Origin: Chitinophagales bacterium
Lineage (GTDB): Bacteria; Bacteroidota; Bacteroidia; Chitinophagales; Chitinophagaceae
NCBI GenBank assembly: GCA_017303415.1
Contig: JAFLBJ010000001.1
Location: forward strand, 1,736,001 to 1,800,000
DNA length: 64,000 bases
Direction: 5' to 3'
How positions within the stretch are numbered: the first letter of the stretch is position 1; every line of letters begins with the position of its first letter. Shown here in pieces: positions 7,850-17,057 of the stretch. Below the pieces are notes generated by a model. The model made no database searches. It saw only the letters and a program-made list of their open reading frames with translations, and was not told where the DNA came from. Made by a program: the position numbers and the translations under genes.

Positions 7850-8326
7850 TTAAATAGGCAATTGGACTTTCATTAACCTTTTCTCTTCAGTTAAATCTTT
7901 GTAAGCTGTTCTTTCCTCAATATCAAATATTGTAGCAATGGCTTCGGCTATTATGTCCCAGGAAGCATTAATTACACCATTGTCTCTTAGAAGCCTGAAT
8001 ACTTTTGTGATTTGATTTCCATTAAAGCCTTCAGAAATCTTCATCCGAGGAAAAACATCATCATCAATGTCTGGCAAAAATTCTCCATCCGCAATAGGTT
8101 TCGAACTGTAAGTAACCATCGCAGACCAATAAAGATGCTCTCTAGGTGTTACTTCATATTGTAATGCATTAAGAAGTAATCCTTCCAGTATACCTTTTAA
8201 AACCCCTCTTTCATCTCTTGAAAATTTGGGGTATTCTGATTTAAATAACTCGAACGCTGCGGCTGCGTCAGTTTTAGCATTGTACGCAATACTTGTCATA
8301 AAATGCTCCATCTTATCAATATTCAT
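7850..8326 (-). CDS. Hypothetical protein of the integrated element
   Basis: 158 residues, largely helical, without a motif I recognise. It is soluble, with no signal peptide or membrane segment. It lies 19 bp after the integrase stop on the same strand, so it is probably co-transcribed with the integrase. An inverted repeat AGCCCA/TGGGCT downstream (about 7803-7826) may end the transcript, though it lacks a T-tract. Confidence 0.6.
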   Translation of the reverse strand: MNIDKMEHFMTSIAYNAKTDAAAAFELFKSEYPKFSRDERGVLKGILEGLLLNALQYEVTPREHLYWSAMVTYSSKPIADGEFLPDIDDDVFPRMKISEGFNGNQITKVFRLLRDNGVINASWDIIAEAIATIFDIEERTAYKDLTEEKRLMKVQLPI

Positions 8327-8345
8327 ATACTATTTCTTTACACCT

Positions 8346-9557
8346 TTATTTAATAGAGCTTTTTGTTCTTTTCAGTTTCTTTTGAATCTTCTCCATGCTT
8401 TCAGTTAGTCGTTGCTGAGTAATCCTGCCATGTATCTGAGTAGTTTTCAAACTCGAATGCCCTAGTAACTTACTCAGGTCTTCAAGAGGCATGTTATTGT
8501 TTAAACAGATCGTGGTGGCGAATGTATGCCTGGCCATGTGGTGAGTAAGGGTTTGGTTAATTCCTGTCAGGTCAGCAATTACTTTTAAATAAGCATTCAA
8601 TTTTTGATTACTTATTTTGGGCAACAATAAACCTAATACCTCCCGTTCGGAGCTGTTCTCGTATTTCTGTATGATTTTGCTGGCTATGGGCAGTAAAGGA
8701 ATATCCACCACTCCTCCCGTCTTTTGTTGCTGATACCTCAAAGAGAGTTTAGATTTTACTTTAATCAGGTTGGCTTTTGTCAGGTTTTGAGCATCCTGAA
8801 ACCTCAATCCCGTATAAGCAGAGAATACAAAAATATCTCTTACCCTGTCCAGGCTGCTGTTTGCTGAAAGGTCAAGTGCAACAATTTTATCCAGTTCCTC
8901 ACTGCTTAAAAAACTTCGTTCTGACTTTACAGAAACAAGCTTGAAATTGGCATACGGCTGTACGGAAATAAGCCCTTCAATTTGCGCCCTGATTAATATT
9001 GTCCGAAGCCGGGAATGATATTTATTGATTGTATTCTTATGCAGGTTGTATTCCTGTTTCAAAAACAGGTCATAACAGTTGATAAAATCGTAATTGATCA
9101 GGCTTATAGGAAGATCAGGAAGTTCAAATTTTGAAGGAATAAAGCTTTTGAGCGAGTTCAGGGATTGCCGGTACTTATTCAAAGAAACCAGCTTTATTTC
9201 GTTCCTGGCCTCCAATTCTTCTATGTACCGGCCCAGGTATTCAATAACAGTTACCTGGATTCTGGATTTACCAGTAAAAAGCTCTTTTAGCAAATTTGCT
9301 GAAACAGTCTTTCCTTCCTTCTCCAGCCCTATACATAGTTCATAAATCTTTGCCCGTTGATTCAGGAGCTCTTGATTAATGGCTTTGTTGGATTTGGTAA
9401 GCTGCTCTTTTTCGTTCCAGCCGCTTAAAGTGGAGGTAAACCCTGAATGAATTTCAGCCTTCTTCCTGTTATAAGTGATTCGTAAATAGATCGGTAGAGG
9501 CCCTTCTGTGCCCCGGCCCGTATGTAGGTAATGTTTTAAGCTGACTTTAGCGTTCAT
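8346..9557 (-). CDS. Tyrosine-family integrase with His in place of the catalytic Tyr
   Basis: 403 residues with the usual Bacteroidota layout: an arm-binding N-terminal domain, a SAM-like core-binding domain (about 105-205) and a catalytic domain. The catalytic set is visible as R252 (YTGLRFQD), K279, H340-x-x-R343 (HMARHTFA) and H367 (LLGHSS). The nucleophile position, normally KTTQIYxxI, reads KTTQIHGRI, so residue 376 is His, encoded by CAT (plus strand 8430-8432). No Tyr follows before the stop. A single C-to-T change would restore Tyr. It lies next to the tRNA-Asp 3' end and would have catalysed the insertion; as read, it should be unable to form the covalent DNA link. Confidence 0.9.
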   Translation of the reverse strand: MNAKVSLKHYLHTGRGTEGPLPIYLRITYNRKKAEIHSGFTSTLSGWNEKEQLTKSNKAINQELLNQRAKIYELCIGLEKEGKTVSANLLKELFTGKSRIQVTVIEYLGRYIEELEARNEIKLVSLNKYRQSLNSLKSFIPSKFELPDLPISLINYDFINCYDLFLKQEYNLHKNTINKYHSRLRTILIRAQIEGLISVQPYANFKLVSVKSERSFLSSEELDKIVALDLSANSSLDRVRDIFVFSAYTGLRFQDAQNLTKANLIKVKSKLSLRYQQQKTGGVVDIPLLPIASKIIQKYENSSEREVLGLLLPKISNQKLNAYLKVIADLTGINQTLTHHMARHTFATTICLNNNMPLEDLSKLLGHSSLKTTQIHGRITQQRLTESMEKIQKKLKRTKSSIK

Positions 9558-9560
9558 GCT

Positions 9561-9619
9561 GTTGAAACATTTCGGATTTGTTGAAACTCAGTTGAAACAA
9601 TTTACGAAAAAATCCGAAA
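9561..9619. repeat. GTTGAAAC repeats and inverted repeat upstream of integrase
   Basis: Three direct copies of GTTGAAAC (9561-9568, 9580-9587, 9591-9598) are interleaved with a perfect 10-bp inverted repeat, TTTCGGATTT at 9570-9579 and AAATCCGAAA at 9610-9619. They lie between the integrase start and the tRNA gene. This is where arm-type integrase or excisionase sites, or an integrase operator, would be expected. Function is inferred from position. Confidence 0.55.
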
Positions 9620-9633
9620 GGAAGCAAAGCCAG

Positions 9634-9675
9634 ATAAAAGAAAAACCCTTCATAATCAATGATCATGAAGGGTTT
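9634..9675 (-). terminator. Terminator downstream of tRNA-Asp
   Basis: An 11-bp perfect stem (AAACCCTTCAT at 9643-9653, ATGAAGGGTTT at 9665-9675) with an 11-nt loop is followed on the minus strand by a T-rich tract. It sits 24 bp beyond the tRNA 3' end and could be native to the tRNA or brought in with the element. Confidence 0.7.
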
Positions 9676-9698
9676 CGAAATCTAGGGATTTAACCTAG

Positions 9699-9772
9699 CG
9701 GACCGGACGGGACTCGAACCCGCGACCTCTGCCGTGACAGGGCAGCATTCTAACCAACTGAACTACCGATCC
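9699..9772 (-). tRNA. tRNA-Asp (GTC)
   Basis: On the minus strand the sequence folds into a full cloverleaf: acceptor stem GGATCGG paired with CCGGTCC, D arm AGTTCAGTTGGTT, anticodon loop CTGTCAC with anticodon GTC, and T arm GGTTCGAGTCCC. The discriminator is G and no CCA is encoded. Length is 74 nt. Its 3' end faces the integrated element, so it is the likely insertion target. Confidence 0.96.
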
Positions 9773-10004
9773 TTAGTTCCCGGTAAGGGGTGGCAAAGAT
9801 AGGGGAAAATGGGTTTTTTACAACAAAAATTCGGGCTGATTTTTTTAAAATGGTCACCCACTTGCCTGACTGGACTAACCAAAAAGACCTGAAATTCTCC
9901 CAAATCTGCCGTTTCCCTCCAATCCGTGTAAACCCCTAAATCCCAAACCCTAACACCCCCAATATTAATAAATCCTTACCTTAGCAACCCTATCATAGTC
10001 ACCT

Positions 10005-10976
10005 ATGCCAACCAATGCCAACAGACAGTTCCTGGAGTTCGAAAAACCGATCAAAGACCTGATCGAAGAGATCGAGCACCTGAAGAAAAGCAGCGAGACC
10101 AAAAAAATCGACCATAGTTCCGGCATCCACCAACTGGAGGAAATGATCCTTGAGAAAAGAAAAGAGATCACACAGAACCTCTCCAGTTGGCAACGGGTTC
10201 AATTGAGCCGCCACCCCGACCGTCCCTACACCCTGAAGTACATTGATAAAATGACCACCGAATTCCTGGAATTGCATGGTGATCGCAATGTAAAGGATGA
10301 TAAGGCCATGGTGGGTGGATTTGCCCAACTGGATGGGGAAACGGTCATGCTCATCGGACAGCAAAAAGGGATCAATACCAAAATGCGCCAGATGCGCAAC
10401 TTCGGTATGGCCAACCCGGAAGGTTATCGAAAGGCCCTGCGGCTGATGAAACTGGCCGAAAAATTCAATAAACCTGTCATCACGCTGATCGATACACCGG
10501 GGGCCTTCCCGGGACTGGAAGCGGAGGAACGCGGACAGGGGGAGGCGATCGCCCGGAATATTTATGAAATGATCCGCCTGAAAGTACCCGTGATCTGTGT
10601 GATCATTGGGGAAGGGGCCAGCGGTGGCGCCCTGGGAATCGGCGTGGGCGACCGAGTCTTTATGATGGAAAATACCTGGTACACCGTGATCAGCCCTGAA
10701 AGTTGCTCCTCCATCCTGTGGCGTAGCTGGGAGAAAAAAGAAATTGCCGCGGAACAACTGCGACTCACCGCCGATAAAATGCTGGGCTTTGGTCTGATCG
10801 ATGGCATCATACCAGAACCAATCGGCGGAGCACACTGGGATTATAACGAAGCCGCCCAGATATTAAAAGATTACCTGGTGCCGGTATTGAAAGAATTAAA
10901 AAACATCCCTGCCGAACAACGCGTGAACCAGCGCATTGAAAAATTCGGGAAAATGGGATTTTATGACGAGAACTAG
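10005..10976 (+). CDS. accA: Acetyl-CoA carboxylase carboxyltransferase subunit alpha
   Basis: 323 residues, the usual AccA size. It contains the coiled N-terminal region, then [20 protein letters not shown] and the crotonase-fold core with [13 protein letters not shown] and [12 protein letters not shown], which form the acyl-CoA/carboxybiotin site. With AccD it transfers CO2 from carboxybiotin to acetyl-CoA, the first step of fatty acid synthesis. accB and accC lie at the other end of this window, next to efp, so the complex is encoded at split loci. It is the first gene to the right of the tRNA and uses clearly more GC-rich codons than the element. Confidence 0.96.
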   Translation: MPTNANRQFLEFEKPIKDLIEEIEHLKKSSETKKIDHSSGIHQLEEMILEKRKEITQNLSSWQRVQLSRHPDRPYTLKYIDKMTTEFLELHGDRNVKDDKAMVGGFAQLDGETVMLIGQQKGINTKMRQMRNFGMANPEGYRKALRLMKLAEKFNKPVITLIDTPGAFPGLEAEERGQGEAIARNIYEMIRLKVPVICVIIGEGASGGALGIGVGDRVFMMENTWYTVISPESCSSILWRSWEKKEIAAEQLRLTADKMLGFGLIDGIIPEPIGGAHWDYNEAAQILKDYLVPVLKELKNIPAEQRVNQRIEKFGKMGFYDEN

Positions 10977-11026
10977 TAGCCAATAGCTTATGGCTAATAG
11001 CAATTAGCCTTTAGCTAATAATACAA
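10977..11026. repeat. TAGCTNN heptad array 1
   Basis: Directly after the accA stop the sequence runs in 7-bp steps: TAGCCAA, TAGCTTA, TGGCTAA, TAGCAAT, TAGCCTT, TAGCTAA. It ends about 10 bp before the dapA ATG. It belongs to the TAGCTNN class of degenerate heptads also found near 24415, 26690, 55689 and 56783. Confidence 0.75.
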
Positions 11027-11035
11027 TTATCTAAA

Positions 11036-11923
11036 ATGTCTCTACGTAAGAAATTCACAGGAACCGGCGTCGCCATCATCACCCCCTTTCAAGAGGATGG
11101 CAAAATTGACTGGGAGAGTTTCCGCCAGGTGATCGAATACCAGATCAAAGGGGAAGTGGAATATATAGTTGTACTGGGAACCACCGGTGAATCGGGTACC
11201 ATTCATGGTGACGAAAAGAAAAGGGTATTTACGTTTGTCAACGAAGTGACCGCCGGACGTGTACCCCTGGTAGCAGGCGTTGGCGGTAATGATACCCATG
11301 AAGTAGTGGACCTGGTAAAATCATTTGATGTAAAGGGCTATGACGCGATCCTTTCGGTATCGCCCTACTACAATAAACCCAATCAGGAAGGGATCTTCCA
11401 GCATTATAAAGCGATCGACGCGGTAACACCCCTGCCGATCATCTTATACAACGTCCCCCCACGCACCGGACAAAATGTAACCGCCGATACGCAATTGCGT
11501 ATTGCCTACGAATGTAAAAATGTATTTGCTACCAAAGAGGCAAGCGGGAATTTTGAACAGATATCACGCCTCATCAAGTACAAACCGGATGATTTCATGG
11601 TCATCAGCGGTGACGATGGCATCACCCTTCCTATGATCGCCCTGGGTGCAGAGGGAGTGATCTCTGTAGTAGCGAATGCCTTTCCGCAGGACTTTTCGGA
11701 TATGGTGCGCTATGCACTGAAAGGAAAATTGAAAGAAGCACAAACGCTCCACTATCGTTATATGGACATCATCAATTCCTTGTTCACGGAAGGAAGTCCA
11801 AGCGGAGTGAAAGCCTATCTCTCCGAAATGGGTCTTTGTAAAAATTGTTTCCGGCTACCGGTTTACCCCGTTAGCGATAAACACATGGAAAAGATACGCG
11901 GACTCATGATGGGAGCAGAATGA
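11036..11923 (+). CDS. dapA: 4-hydroxy-tetrahydrodipicolinate synthase
   Basis: 295 residues. The beta/alpha barrel family is shown by GTGVAIITPF, the GTTGESG pyruvate-binding motif, LYNVPPRTG with the catalytic Tyr, and the Schiff-base Lys in ATKEASG (about K168). DapA condenses pyruvate with aspartate semialdehyde in the lysine/diaminopimelate pathway in the cytosol. The start ATG at 11036 gives the conserved N-terminus. The spacer to accA is filled by a heptad array. Confidence 0.95.
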   Translation: MSLRKKFTGTGVAIITPFQEDGKIDWESFRQVIEYQIKGEVEYIVVLGTTGESGTIHGDEKKRVFTFVNEVTAGRVPLVAGVGGNDTHEVVDLVKSFDVKGYDAILSVSPYYNKPNQEGIFQHYKAIDAVTPLPIILYNVPPRTGQNVTADTQLRIAYECKNVFATKEASGNFEQISRLIKYKPDDFMVISGDDGITLPMIALGAEGVISVVANAFPQDFSDMVRYALKGKLKEAQTLHYRYMDIINSLFTEGSPSGVKAYLSEMGLCKNCFRLPVYPVSDKHMEKIRGLMMGAE

Positions 11924-11942
11924 TACCCTAATTTCGCGCTAC

Positions 11943-12794
11943 ATGAAACCGCAAAGAAACCTTCCCATCTCCTTACTCCTGACAATCCTGGTAATCCTGG
12001 TTTTCCTGGCTAATCCGGGTTTTGGGCAGGAACGGAAAAGCACCGCGCTGCCTACCGTCCGGATCATGGACACGGCCTTTCAAATGACCGAATTGGGCAG
12101 GACACGCCTCATCCGTATTCGTCTGCCCAAAGACTACGATGGATCAAAAAAGAAATACCCCGTTCTATATATGCACGATGGCCAAAACCTGTTTGACGCG
12201 GCCACTTCCTATGCCGGCGAATGGGGTGTGGACGAAGCATTGGATAGCCTGGGGGTGAAATGGGGAGAGTGTATTGTGGTGGGTATTGACAATGGCCCGC
12301 GAAGAATGAACGAATACGCGCCCTATGATTTTAAAGTAAACGGGATAAAGGATGGTAAAGCCGAAGGCACTGCCTACTTGCATTTTCTCGTCAATGAACT
12401 CAAACCTTTTATTGACAAAAAATATCGGACCAAACGAGGCCGCAAACATACGTTCATCGCCGGTAGCTCCATGGGAGGATTGATCTCGATGTATGCCGTG
12501 CTTCAATACCCCAGGGTATTTGGTGGCGCCGGTGTTTTTTCACCTTCTTTCTGGATCGCCAAAGATATTTACCCGGCCATTGATGGGGTGCAAAAAAAAA
12601 TAAAGACACGAATCTATTTCTTCGCTGGCATGCAGGAAGGACCGGGCATGGTGCCGGAAATGTTGCGGGCCTTTGAAGCCGTGAGAAAAAAATCACGCGC
12701 ACGCATCACCGTCGCAATCAGAGGCGAAGGCAAACACAATGAAGCCACGTGGCGAGCGGAGTTACCGGCATTTTTTCAGTTTCTTTGGAATTGA
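11943..12794 (+). CDS. Secreted alpha/beta-hydrolase, esterase D/Fes-like
   Basis: 283 residues. An N-terminal signal peptide (hydrophobic stretch about 8-25, ending near GFGQ) directs export. The family pattern is PVLYMHDGQNLFD, then the nucleophile elbow GSSMGG and a late His in GEGKHNEATW. This group (putative esterase, PF00756) includes feruloyl/acetyl-xylan esterases and enterochelin esterase, so the substrate may be an acylated polysaccharide or a siderophore. The gene starts 19 bp after dapA and could be read through from it. Its 3' end runs into a repeat cluster. Confidence 0.85.
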   Translation: MKPQRNLPISLLLTILVILVFLANPGFGQERKSTALPTVRIMDTAFQMTELGRTRLIRIRLPKDYDGSKKKYPVLYMHDGQNLFDAATSYAGEWGVDEALDSLGVKWGECIVVGIDNGPRRMNEYAPYDFKVNGIKDGKAEGTAYLHFLVNELKPFIDKKYRTKRGRKHTFIAGSSMGGLISMYAVLQYPRVFGGAGVFSPSFWIAKDIYPAIDGVQKKIKTRIYFFAGMQEGPGMVPEMLRAFEAVRKKSRARITVAIRGEGKHNEATWRAELPAFFQFLWN

Positions 12795-12799
12795 GTTTT

Positions 12800-13066
12800 T
12801 AGGGAGGACGGAAGACGGATGACGGATGACGGATGACAGATGACAGTTGACAGATGACAGTTGACAGAGGCTTGCTGTGGGAGACCTCTGGTCTTGCACT
12901 TCTATCTTGTCGCCTCTGGCGACGCGAAATTGATAATTTTTCTGAATTTAGAATGGGTTGTTTTTTGTGTCGCCAGAGGCGACGGGAGAATCGTGCGAGA
13001 CCAGAGGTCTCGCACAGCAAGCCTCCGTCAACTGTCATCTGTCCTCCGTCCTCTGTCATCAAAAAA
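12800..13066. repeat. Facing GATGAC/GTCATC heptad arrays around a palindrome
   Basis: Between the convergent esterase and RNase Z genes, GGATGAC-type heptads (about 12805-12866) are mirrored by GTCATCTGTCCTCCGTC-type heptads (about 13027-13061). They enclose the 159-bp palindromic repeat listed next. Short ORFs called across this region are translations of the repeat and not genes. Confidence 0.8.
12867..13025. repeat. MITE-like palindromic repeat, copy 1
   Basis: The ends are perfect 13-bp inverted repeats (GAGGCTTGCTGTG and CACAGCAAGCCTC). Inside are two more inverted pairs, GAGACCTCTGGTCT/AGACCAGAGGTCTC-like and GTCGCCTCTGGCGAC/GTCGCCAGAGGCGAC, around an AT-rich core. A second copy in reverse orientation lies at 61624-61803. 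No ORF of transposase size is present, so it would be a non-autonomous or REP-like element. Confidence 0.75.
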
Positions 13067-13067
13067 A

Positions 13068-13970
13068 TCACACTCTATAAGTAACCCCTTCCAACGCCAG
13101 CTCCGTATTGGGAAACACCTCTTTCGCTTCTTTTTCAAATTCTCCCAGTGTATCATACTTGCTGCTAAAATGCCCGATCAATAGTTTTTTAACCTTGGCC
13201 TTACGCGCAATGGTTGCTGCCTGTTTGGTGGTGGAGTGAAACCGCATGGTGGCTCTTTCTTCCAGATGATGGAGATAGGTGGTTTCATGATAGATCATGT
13301 CGGCCTCCTTGATATGCGGCAGGATGGATTCATCGTATTTGGTATCGGCACAAAAAGCATAGACCCTCCCCGGTGAGGCCGCTTCGGTCACCCATTCATT
13401 CTTCACCACTTCATCATTTTTATTGGTAAAATCCATTCCCTCTTTAAGCTTGTTGAAAAAAGAGGAAGGGATACCATGTTCCCTGGCTTTTTCCGGTAAT
13501 ACCTTACGCGGTTTCTTTTTTTCCCGGAAAACAAAACCGTAACATTCGATCCGGTGGTTGGTGCGGAAACAGGCGACTGAATAATCTTCTTCATCCACCA
13601 ATAAACTTTCCTGGGTGATGGTATGAAAGTGCAAAGGAAAACTCAACGTGGTATGGGCCACCTGAAGTTGTAATTCGATGATCTCGCGGAGCGGGGAGGG
13701 GCCGTAAATATGCAATTCCTGCTGGTGACTGAGCAATCCAAAGGAATTAATGAGCCCGATCAGCCCAAAATAATGGTCGCCATGCAGGTGGGAAATAAAA
13801 ATATGGGAGATTCTGGCCCGCCGGATCTTGTACCGCATCATCTGTATCTGGGTACCCTCGCCACAGTCCACCAGGAAGCTGGTACCGTTCAGGGTGATCA
13901 ATTGGCTGGTGGGGTGACGGTCAAAGGCCGGTACGGCGGAATTATTACCTAAAATGGTGACAGCGAGCAT
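13068..13970 (-). CDS. rnz: Ribonuclease Z
   Basis: About 300 residues of the metallo-beta-lactamase fold. The zinc motif SHLHGDH is near residue 63, VDCGEGTQIQ precedes it, and later His/Asp ligands (FCADTKYDE, HETTY, GHFSSKY) are in place. RNase Z trims tRNA 3' trailers. The ATG at 13970 is preferred (MLAVTILGNNSAVP, matching the family) over an upstream TTG at 13985. It follows the STAS gene by 15 bp and is probably co-transcribed with it. Confidence 0.93.
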   Translation of the reverse strand: MLAVTILGNNSAVPAFDRHPTSQLITLNGTSFLVDCGEGTQIQMMRYKIRRARISHIFISHLHGDHYFGLIGLINSFGLLSHQQELHIYGPSPLREIIELQLQVAHTTLSFPLHFHTITQESLLVDEEDYSVACFRTNHRIECYGFVFREKKKPRKVLPEKAREHGIPSSFFNKLKEGMDFTNKNDEVVKNEWVTEAASPGRVYAFCADTKYDESILPHIKEADMIYHETTYLHHLEERATMRFHSTTKQAATIARKAKVKKLLIGHFSSKYDTLGEFEKEAKEVFPNTELALEGVTYRV

Positions 13971-13985
13971 GCACGAAATTAACAA

Positions 13986-14354
13986 TTATCCTAATAGCTC
14001 CCTTTCGATCTCCTCCATTTGAACGATATCCCAGGCCTCACTTTCGCTGGGTGTCACATTCATGATATCCAGCAGTTCACTCTCCTCCAATTGCTTTTCC
14101 ACCGCCTTCCGGAGGCAACAAATGACAAAACTGGCGTTCTTTTCATAAAAGGTTTGTTGTACCTTGACAAGGGACCCGGCAACCCCGTCCCCCAGTTCTT
14201 CGATCATTTCAAGGTTCAGAACGATATTTTTAACGTCATTTTGGAGGAATGAAAGGAAACTATTGGTCAGTTCCTCTGTCATACTAGCAGATATCTTGGG
14301 GCCTGCGACCGTGATGACATGAAATTTCTCTTTGGTATCGATTTTGACGTCCAT
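13986..14354 (-). CDS. STAS-domain protein (anti-sigma-factor-antagonist-like)
   Basis: 122 residues from the ATG at 14354; the frame also opens at a TTG at 14375. The pattern of alternating strands and helices, with NIVLNLEMIEELGDGVAGSLVK, fits a STAS domain of the SpoIIAA/RsbV type. The usual phosphorylatable Ser (in DSSGLG) is not present; the corresponding loop reads GDGVAG. So it may be a scaffold or constitutively active form, not a phospho-switch. Co-directional with and just upstream of rnz. Partner kinase is not in the window. Confidence 0.7.
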   Translation of the reverse strand: MDVKIDTKEKFHVITVAGPKISASMTEELTNSFLSFLQNDVKNIVLNLEMIEELGDGVAGSLVKVQQTFYEKNASFVICCLRKAVEKQLEESELLDIMNVTPSESEAWDIVQMEEIERELLG

Positions 14355-14447
14355 AACAATCTGGTTTATCAACAATACGTTAGTAAGAACGGGTGAACCC
14401 GGATCAAATTTATTCGTTATTATTGTATCACAAGCAATTAAACTTAA

Positions 14448-16988
14448 ATGGATAATAATTTTTCAGCCCAGGTCAAGGAGATCATCTCTTTCAGCAGAGA
14501 AGAAGCGCTGAGGTTGGGGAATGACTTTATCGGAACCGAACACCTCCTTCTCGGGCTGATCAGGGAAGGGGATAATACAGCAGTACGGATCCTGAAAAGC
14601 TTCAACATCGACCTTTATGAACTGCGGAAAGAGATCGAACTGGCCGTAAAGGATAAGACAGGAAAGAATATTGCTAATATCAACAGTCTCCCCCTGACCC
14701 GACAGGCCGAAAAGGTCATTCGTGTCACGGTGCTGGAAGCCAAGGCATTGAAAAGCCCTACGGTTGAGACCGAACACCTGATGCTTTCTATTCTCAAGAA
14801 CAAAGAAAATATTGCAACCCAAATCCTAAACCAATTTGACGTGGATTACGACCTATTCAGAAATGAACTCGGCGTTGTAAAGAGCAATGATGTTCGCGCT
14901 GAATACAACGACGACGACAACGACGATTTTGACGAAGAGAAAAAATATTCCCAATCCAAAGGCAAGCCTGCCGCCGGGGGTAATGCGAAAAGCAAGACAC
15001 CCGTATTGGACAATTTTGGCCGGGATATCACCAAACTGGCTGAAATGAATGCACTCGACCCGATCGTGGGTCGTGAGGCCGAGATCGAAAGGGTATCGCA
15101 GATCCTTTCGCGCCGGAAAAAGAACAACCCGATCCTGATCGGAGAACCCGGTGTGGGTAAGACCGCCATTGTAGAAGGCCTGGCCCTCCGGATCGTGCAA
15201 CGGAAAGTATCCCGGGTATTGTTTGATAAACGGGTGATCTCCCTTGACCTGGCCGCGCTGGTGGCCGGTACAAAATACCGCGGACAGTTTGAAGAGCGCA
15301 TGAAGGCGATCATGAATGAACTGGAGAAGAACCGCGATGTGATCCTCTTTATTGATGAGATTCATACCATCGTTGGTGCTGGTGGTGCCTCCGGCTCACT
15401 CGACGCAAGTAACATATTTAAACCCGCCCTGGCGCGTGGTGAATTGCAATGTATCGGTGCCTCCACCCTGGATGAATACCGTATGTACATTGAGAAGGAC
15501 GGAGCCCTTGACCGTCGTTTCCAAAAAGTGATGGTGGAACCACCTACCGTGGATGAAACCATCCAGATCCTCAATAACATTAAGAGTAAATACGAAGAAT
15601 ACCACAACGTCAACTACAACGATGAGGCTATTGATGCCTGTGTAAAACTGAGCGACCGCTATATGACGGACCGTCTGTTGCCCGATAAAGCGATCGATGT
15701 ACTGGATGAAGTGGGTGCCCGTGTGCACCTGAAAAATATCAATGTTCCCCAAACCATTCTTGACCTGGAGAAGAAGATCGAAGATGTGAAGCAGGAAAAG
15801 AACAAGGTGGTAAAAAGCCAGAAATTCGAAGAAGCCGCTTCCTTACGTGATGCCGAAAAACGCCTGGCTGAGGAATTGGAAAAAGCCAAACTCCAATGGG
15901 AGGAGGAATCCAAGCACAAACGCTATCCCATTGGTGAGGAAGAAATAGCCGAGGTTGTGAGCATGATGACCGGTATCCCCGTGAAACGGATGGTACAGGC
16001 TGAAACAGAGAAGCTCCGCAAAATGTCGGAAGACATGCGGGGTATGGTTATCGGTCAGGATGAAGCGATCCTCAAAGTGGTAAAAGCCATTCAGCGGAAC
16101 CGGGTGGGACTGAAAGATCCCAAGAAACCGATCGGTACCTTTATCTTCCTTGGGCCTACCGGGGTTGGTAAAACCGAGTTGGCGCGTTCCCTTGCCCGTT
16201 ATATGTTCGATTCCGAAGATGCCCTGATCCGGATCGACATGAGCGAATACATGGAGAAATTCACGGTAAGCCGCCTGATCGGTGCGCCTCCGGGATATGT
16301 GGGATATGAAGAAGGTGGTCAATTGACCGAAAAGGTCCGTCGCAAACCTTACTCCGTGATCCTGCTGGATGAGATCGAAAAAGCCCATCCGGATATTTAC
16401 AATATCCTGCTCCAGGTGCTTGATGATGGCCAGTTGACCGATGGACTGGGTCGCAAAGTGAATTTCAAGAATACCCTGATCATCATGACCTCGAATATTG
16501 GTGTCCGTCAGTTGAAAGATTTTGGCGATGGGGTAGGGTTTACAACGGCCTCCCGCGCCGAAGGTCAGGATGATGCCAATAAGGCGGTCATAGAGAAAGC
16601 GCTCAAGCGTACCTTCTCACCCGAATTCCTGAACCGGATCGATGATGTGGTCATCTTCAACAGCCTCAGCAAAGACGATATCTTCAAGATCATTGATATC
16701 CTGATGGCAGGGGTATTCAAACGTCTGAGCGCTCTTGGATATTCGCTCGAACTGACCGAAGAGGCCAAAACCTTTATCGCCGATAAGGGCTATGACCAGC
16801 AGTTTGGCGCCCGCCCCCTTCACAGGGCCATCCAGAAATACCTGGAAGATCCCCTGGCCGAGGAAATCCTCAACCTGAACGTGAAACCCGGGGACGTGCT
16901 GATCGCCGACCTGGACAAAGAAAAGGAGAAGATCGTGTTCAGTTTGAAGGAAGGAGACAAGAAAAAAGGGGAGAAGGCCAAGGCCTGA
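14448..16988 (+). CDS. clpC: Clp protease ATP-binding subunit ClpC
   Basis: 846 residues. The double Clp N-terminal repeat (1-145) is followed by an acidic linker. The first AAA+ domain has GEPGVGKT near residue 231, then a UVR/M coiled coil near 425-480, then the second AAA+ domain with GPTGVGKT near 568. DGVGFTTA near 690 is probably the loop that docks ClpP. It unfolds substrates for ClpP in the cytosol. clpP is not in the window. A strong terminator follows. Confidence 0.95.
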   Translation: MDNNFSAQVKEIISFSREEALRLGNDFIGTEHLLLGLIREGDNTAVRILKSFNIDLYELRKEIELAVKDKTGKNIANINSLPLTRQAEKVIRVTVLEAKALKSPTVETEHLMLSILKNKENIATQILNQFDVDYDLFRNELGVVKSNDVRAEYNDDDNDDFDEEKKYSQSKGKPAAGGNAKSKTPVLDNFGRDITKLAEMNALDPIVGREAEIERVSQILSRRKKNNPILIGEPGVGKTAIVEGLALRIVQRKVSRVLFDKRVISLDLAALVAGTKYRGQFEERMKAIMNELEKNRDVILFIDEIHTIVGAGGASGSLDASNIFKPALARGELQCIGASTLDEYRMYIEKDGALDRRFQKVMVEPPTVDETIQILNNIKSKYEEYHNVNYNDEAIDACVKLSDRYMTDRLLPDKAIDVLDEVGARVHLKNINVPQTILDLEKKIEDVKQEKNKVVKSQKFEEAASLRDAEKRLAEELEKAKLQWEEESKHKRYPIGEEEIAEVVSMMTGIPVKRMVQAETEKLRKMSEDMRGMVIGQDEAILKVVKAIQRNRVGLKDPKKPIGTFIFLGPTGVGKTELARSLARYMFDSEDALIRIDMSEYMEKFTVSRLIGAPPGYVGYEEGGQLTEKVRRKPYSVILLDEIEKAHPDIYNILLQVLDDGQLTDGLGRKVNFKNTLIIMTSNIGVRQLKDFGDGVGFTTASRAEGQDDANKAVIEKALKRTFSPEFLNRIDDVVIFNSLSKDDIFKIIDILMAGVFKRLSALGYSLELTEEAKTFIADKGYDQQFGARPLHRAIQKYLEDPLAEEILNLNVKPGDVLIADLDKEKEKIVFSLKEGDKKKGEKAKA

Positions 16989-17009
16989 TCTTAATCTCGA
17001 ATATTATTC

Positions 17010-17041
17010 ATGCCAATCAGCTTTGATTGGCATTTTTTTTT
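17010..17041 (+). terminator. Rho-independent terminator of clpC
   Basis: A perfect 10-bp stem (ATGCCAATCA at 17010-17019, TGATTGGCAT at 17024-17033), a 4-nt loop and a run of nine T. It lies 22 bp after the clpC stop. The ATG at 17010, which could be read as an extended cmk start, is inside this stem. Confidence 0.92.
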
Positions 17042-17057
17042 GCATTTTTGGAGTGCA

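Larger units (their letters stand above)
1..9698. mobile_element. Integrated element, right part, abutting tRNA-Asp
   Basis: This stretch is visibly richer in A/T than everything to its right, and its gene content is typical of Bacteroidota integrative elements: tyrosine integrase last, an excisionase-like helix-turn-helix protein, a RecA-like ATPase, a zinc-finger protein, then cargo. The integrase end faces the 3' end of the tRNA-Asp gene, a classic integration target. I found no second copy of the tRNA 3' end inside the window, so the left boundary must lie before position 1. No relaxase or conjugation gene is visible here, so self-transfer cannot be judged. The exact attachment core is inferred, not seen. 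Confidence 0.75.

Noticed and set aside
9999-10835. 278-residue antisense ORF opposite accA, and similar ORFs opposite clpC and glnN
   Set aside because: They are shadows of GC-richer coding genes. They lack start signals and conserved motifs, while the sense strand is a clear gene.
12799-13184. ORFs of 70-110 residues on both strands in the repeat cluster
   Set aside because: They are translations of heptad and palindrome repeats (runs of SSVICHPSS type) with no homology pattern; the same holds for 29246-29437, 45381-45645 and 61461-62020.
17010-17057. cmk start at the ATG at 17010
   Set aside because: That ATG is inside the clpC terminator stem; the start at 17058 gives the conserved N-terminus before the P-loop.
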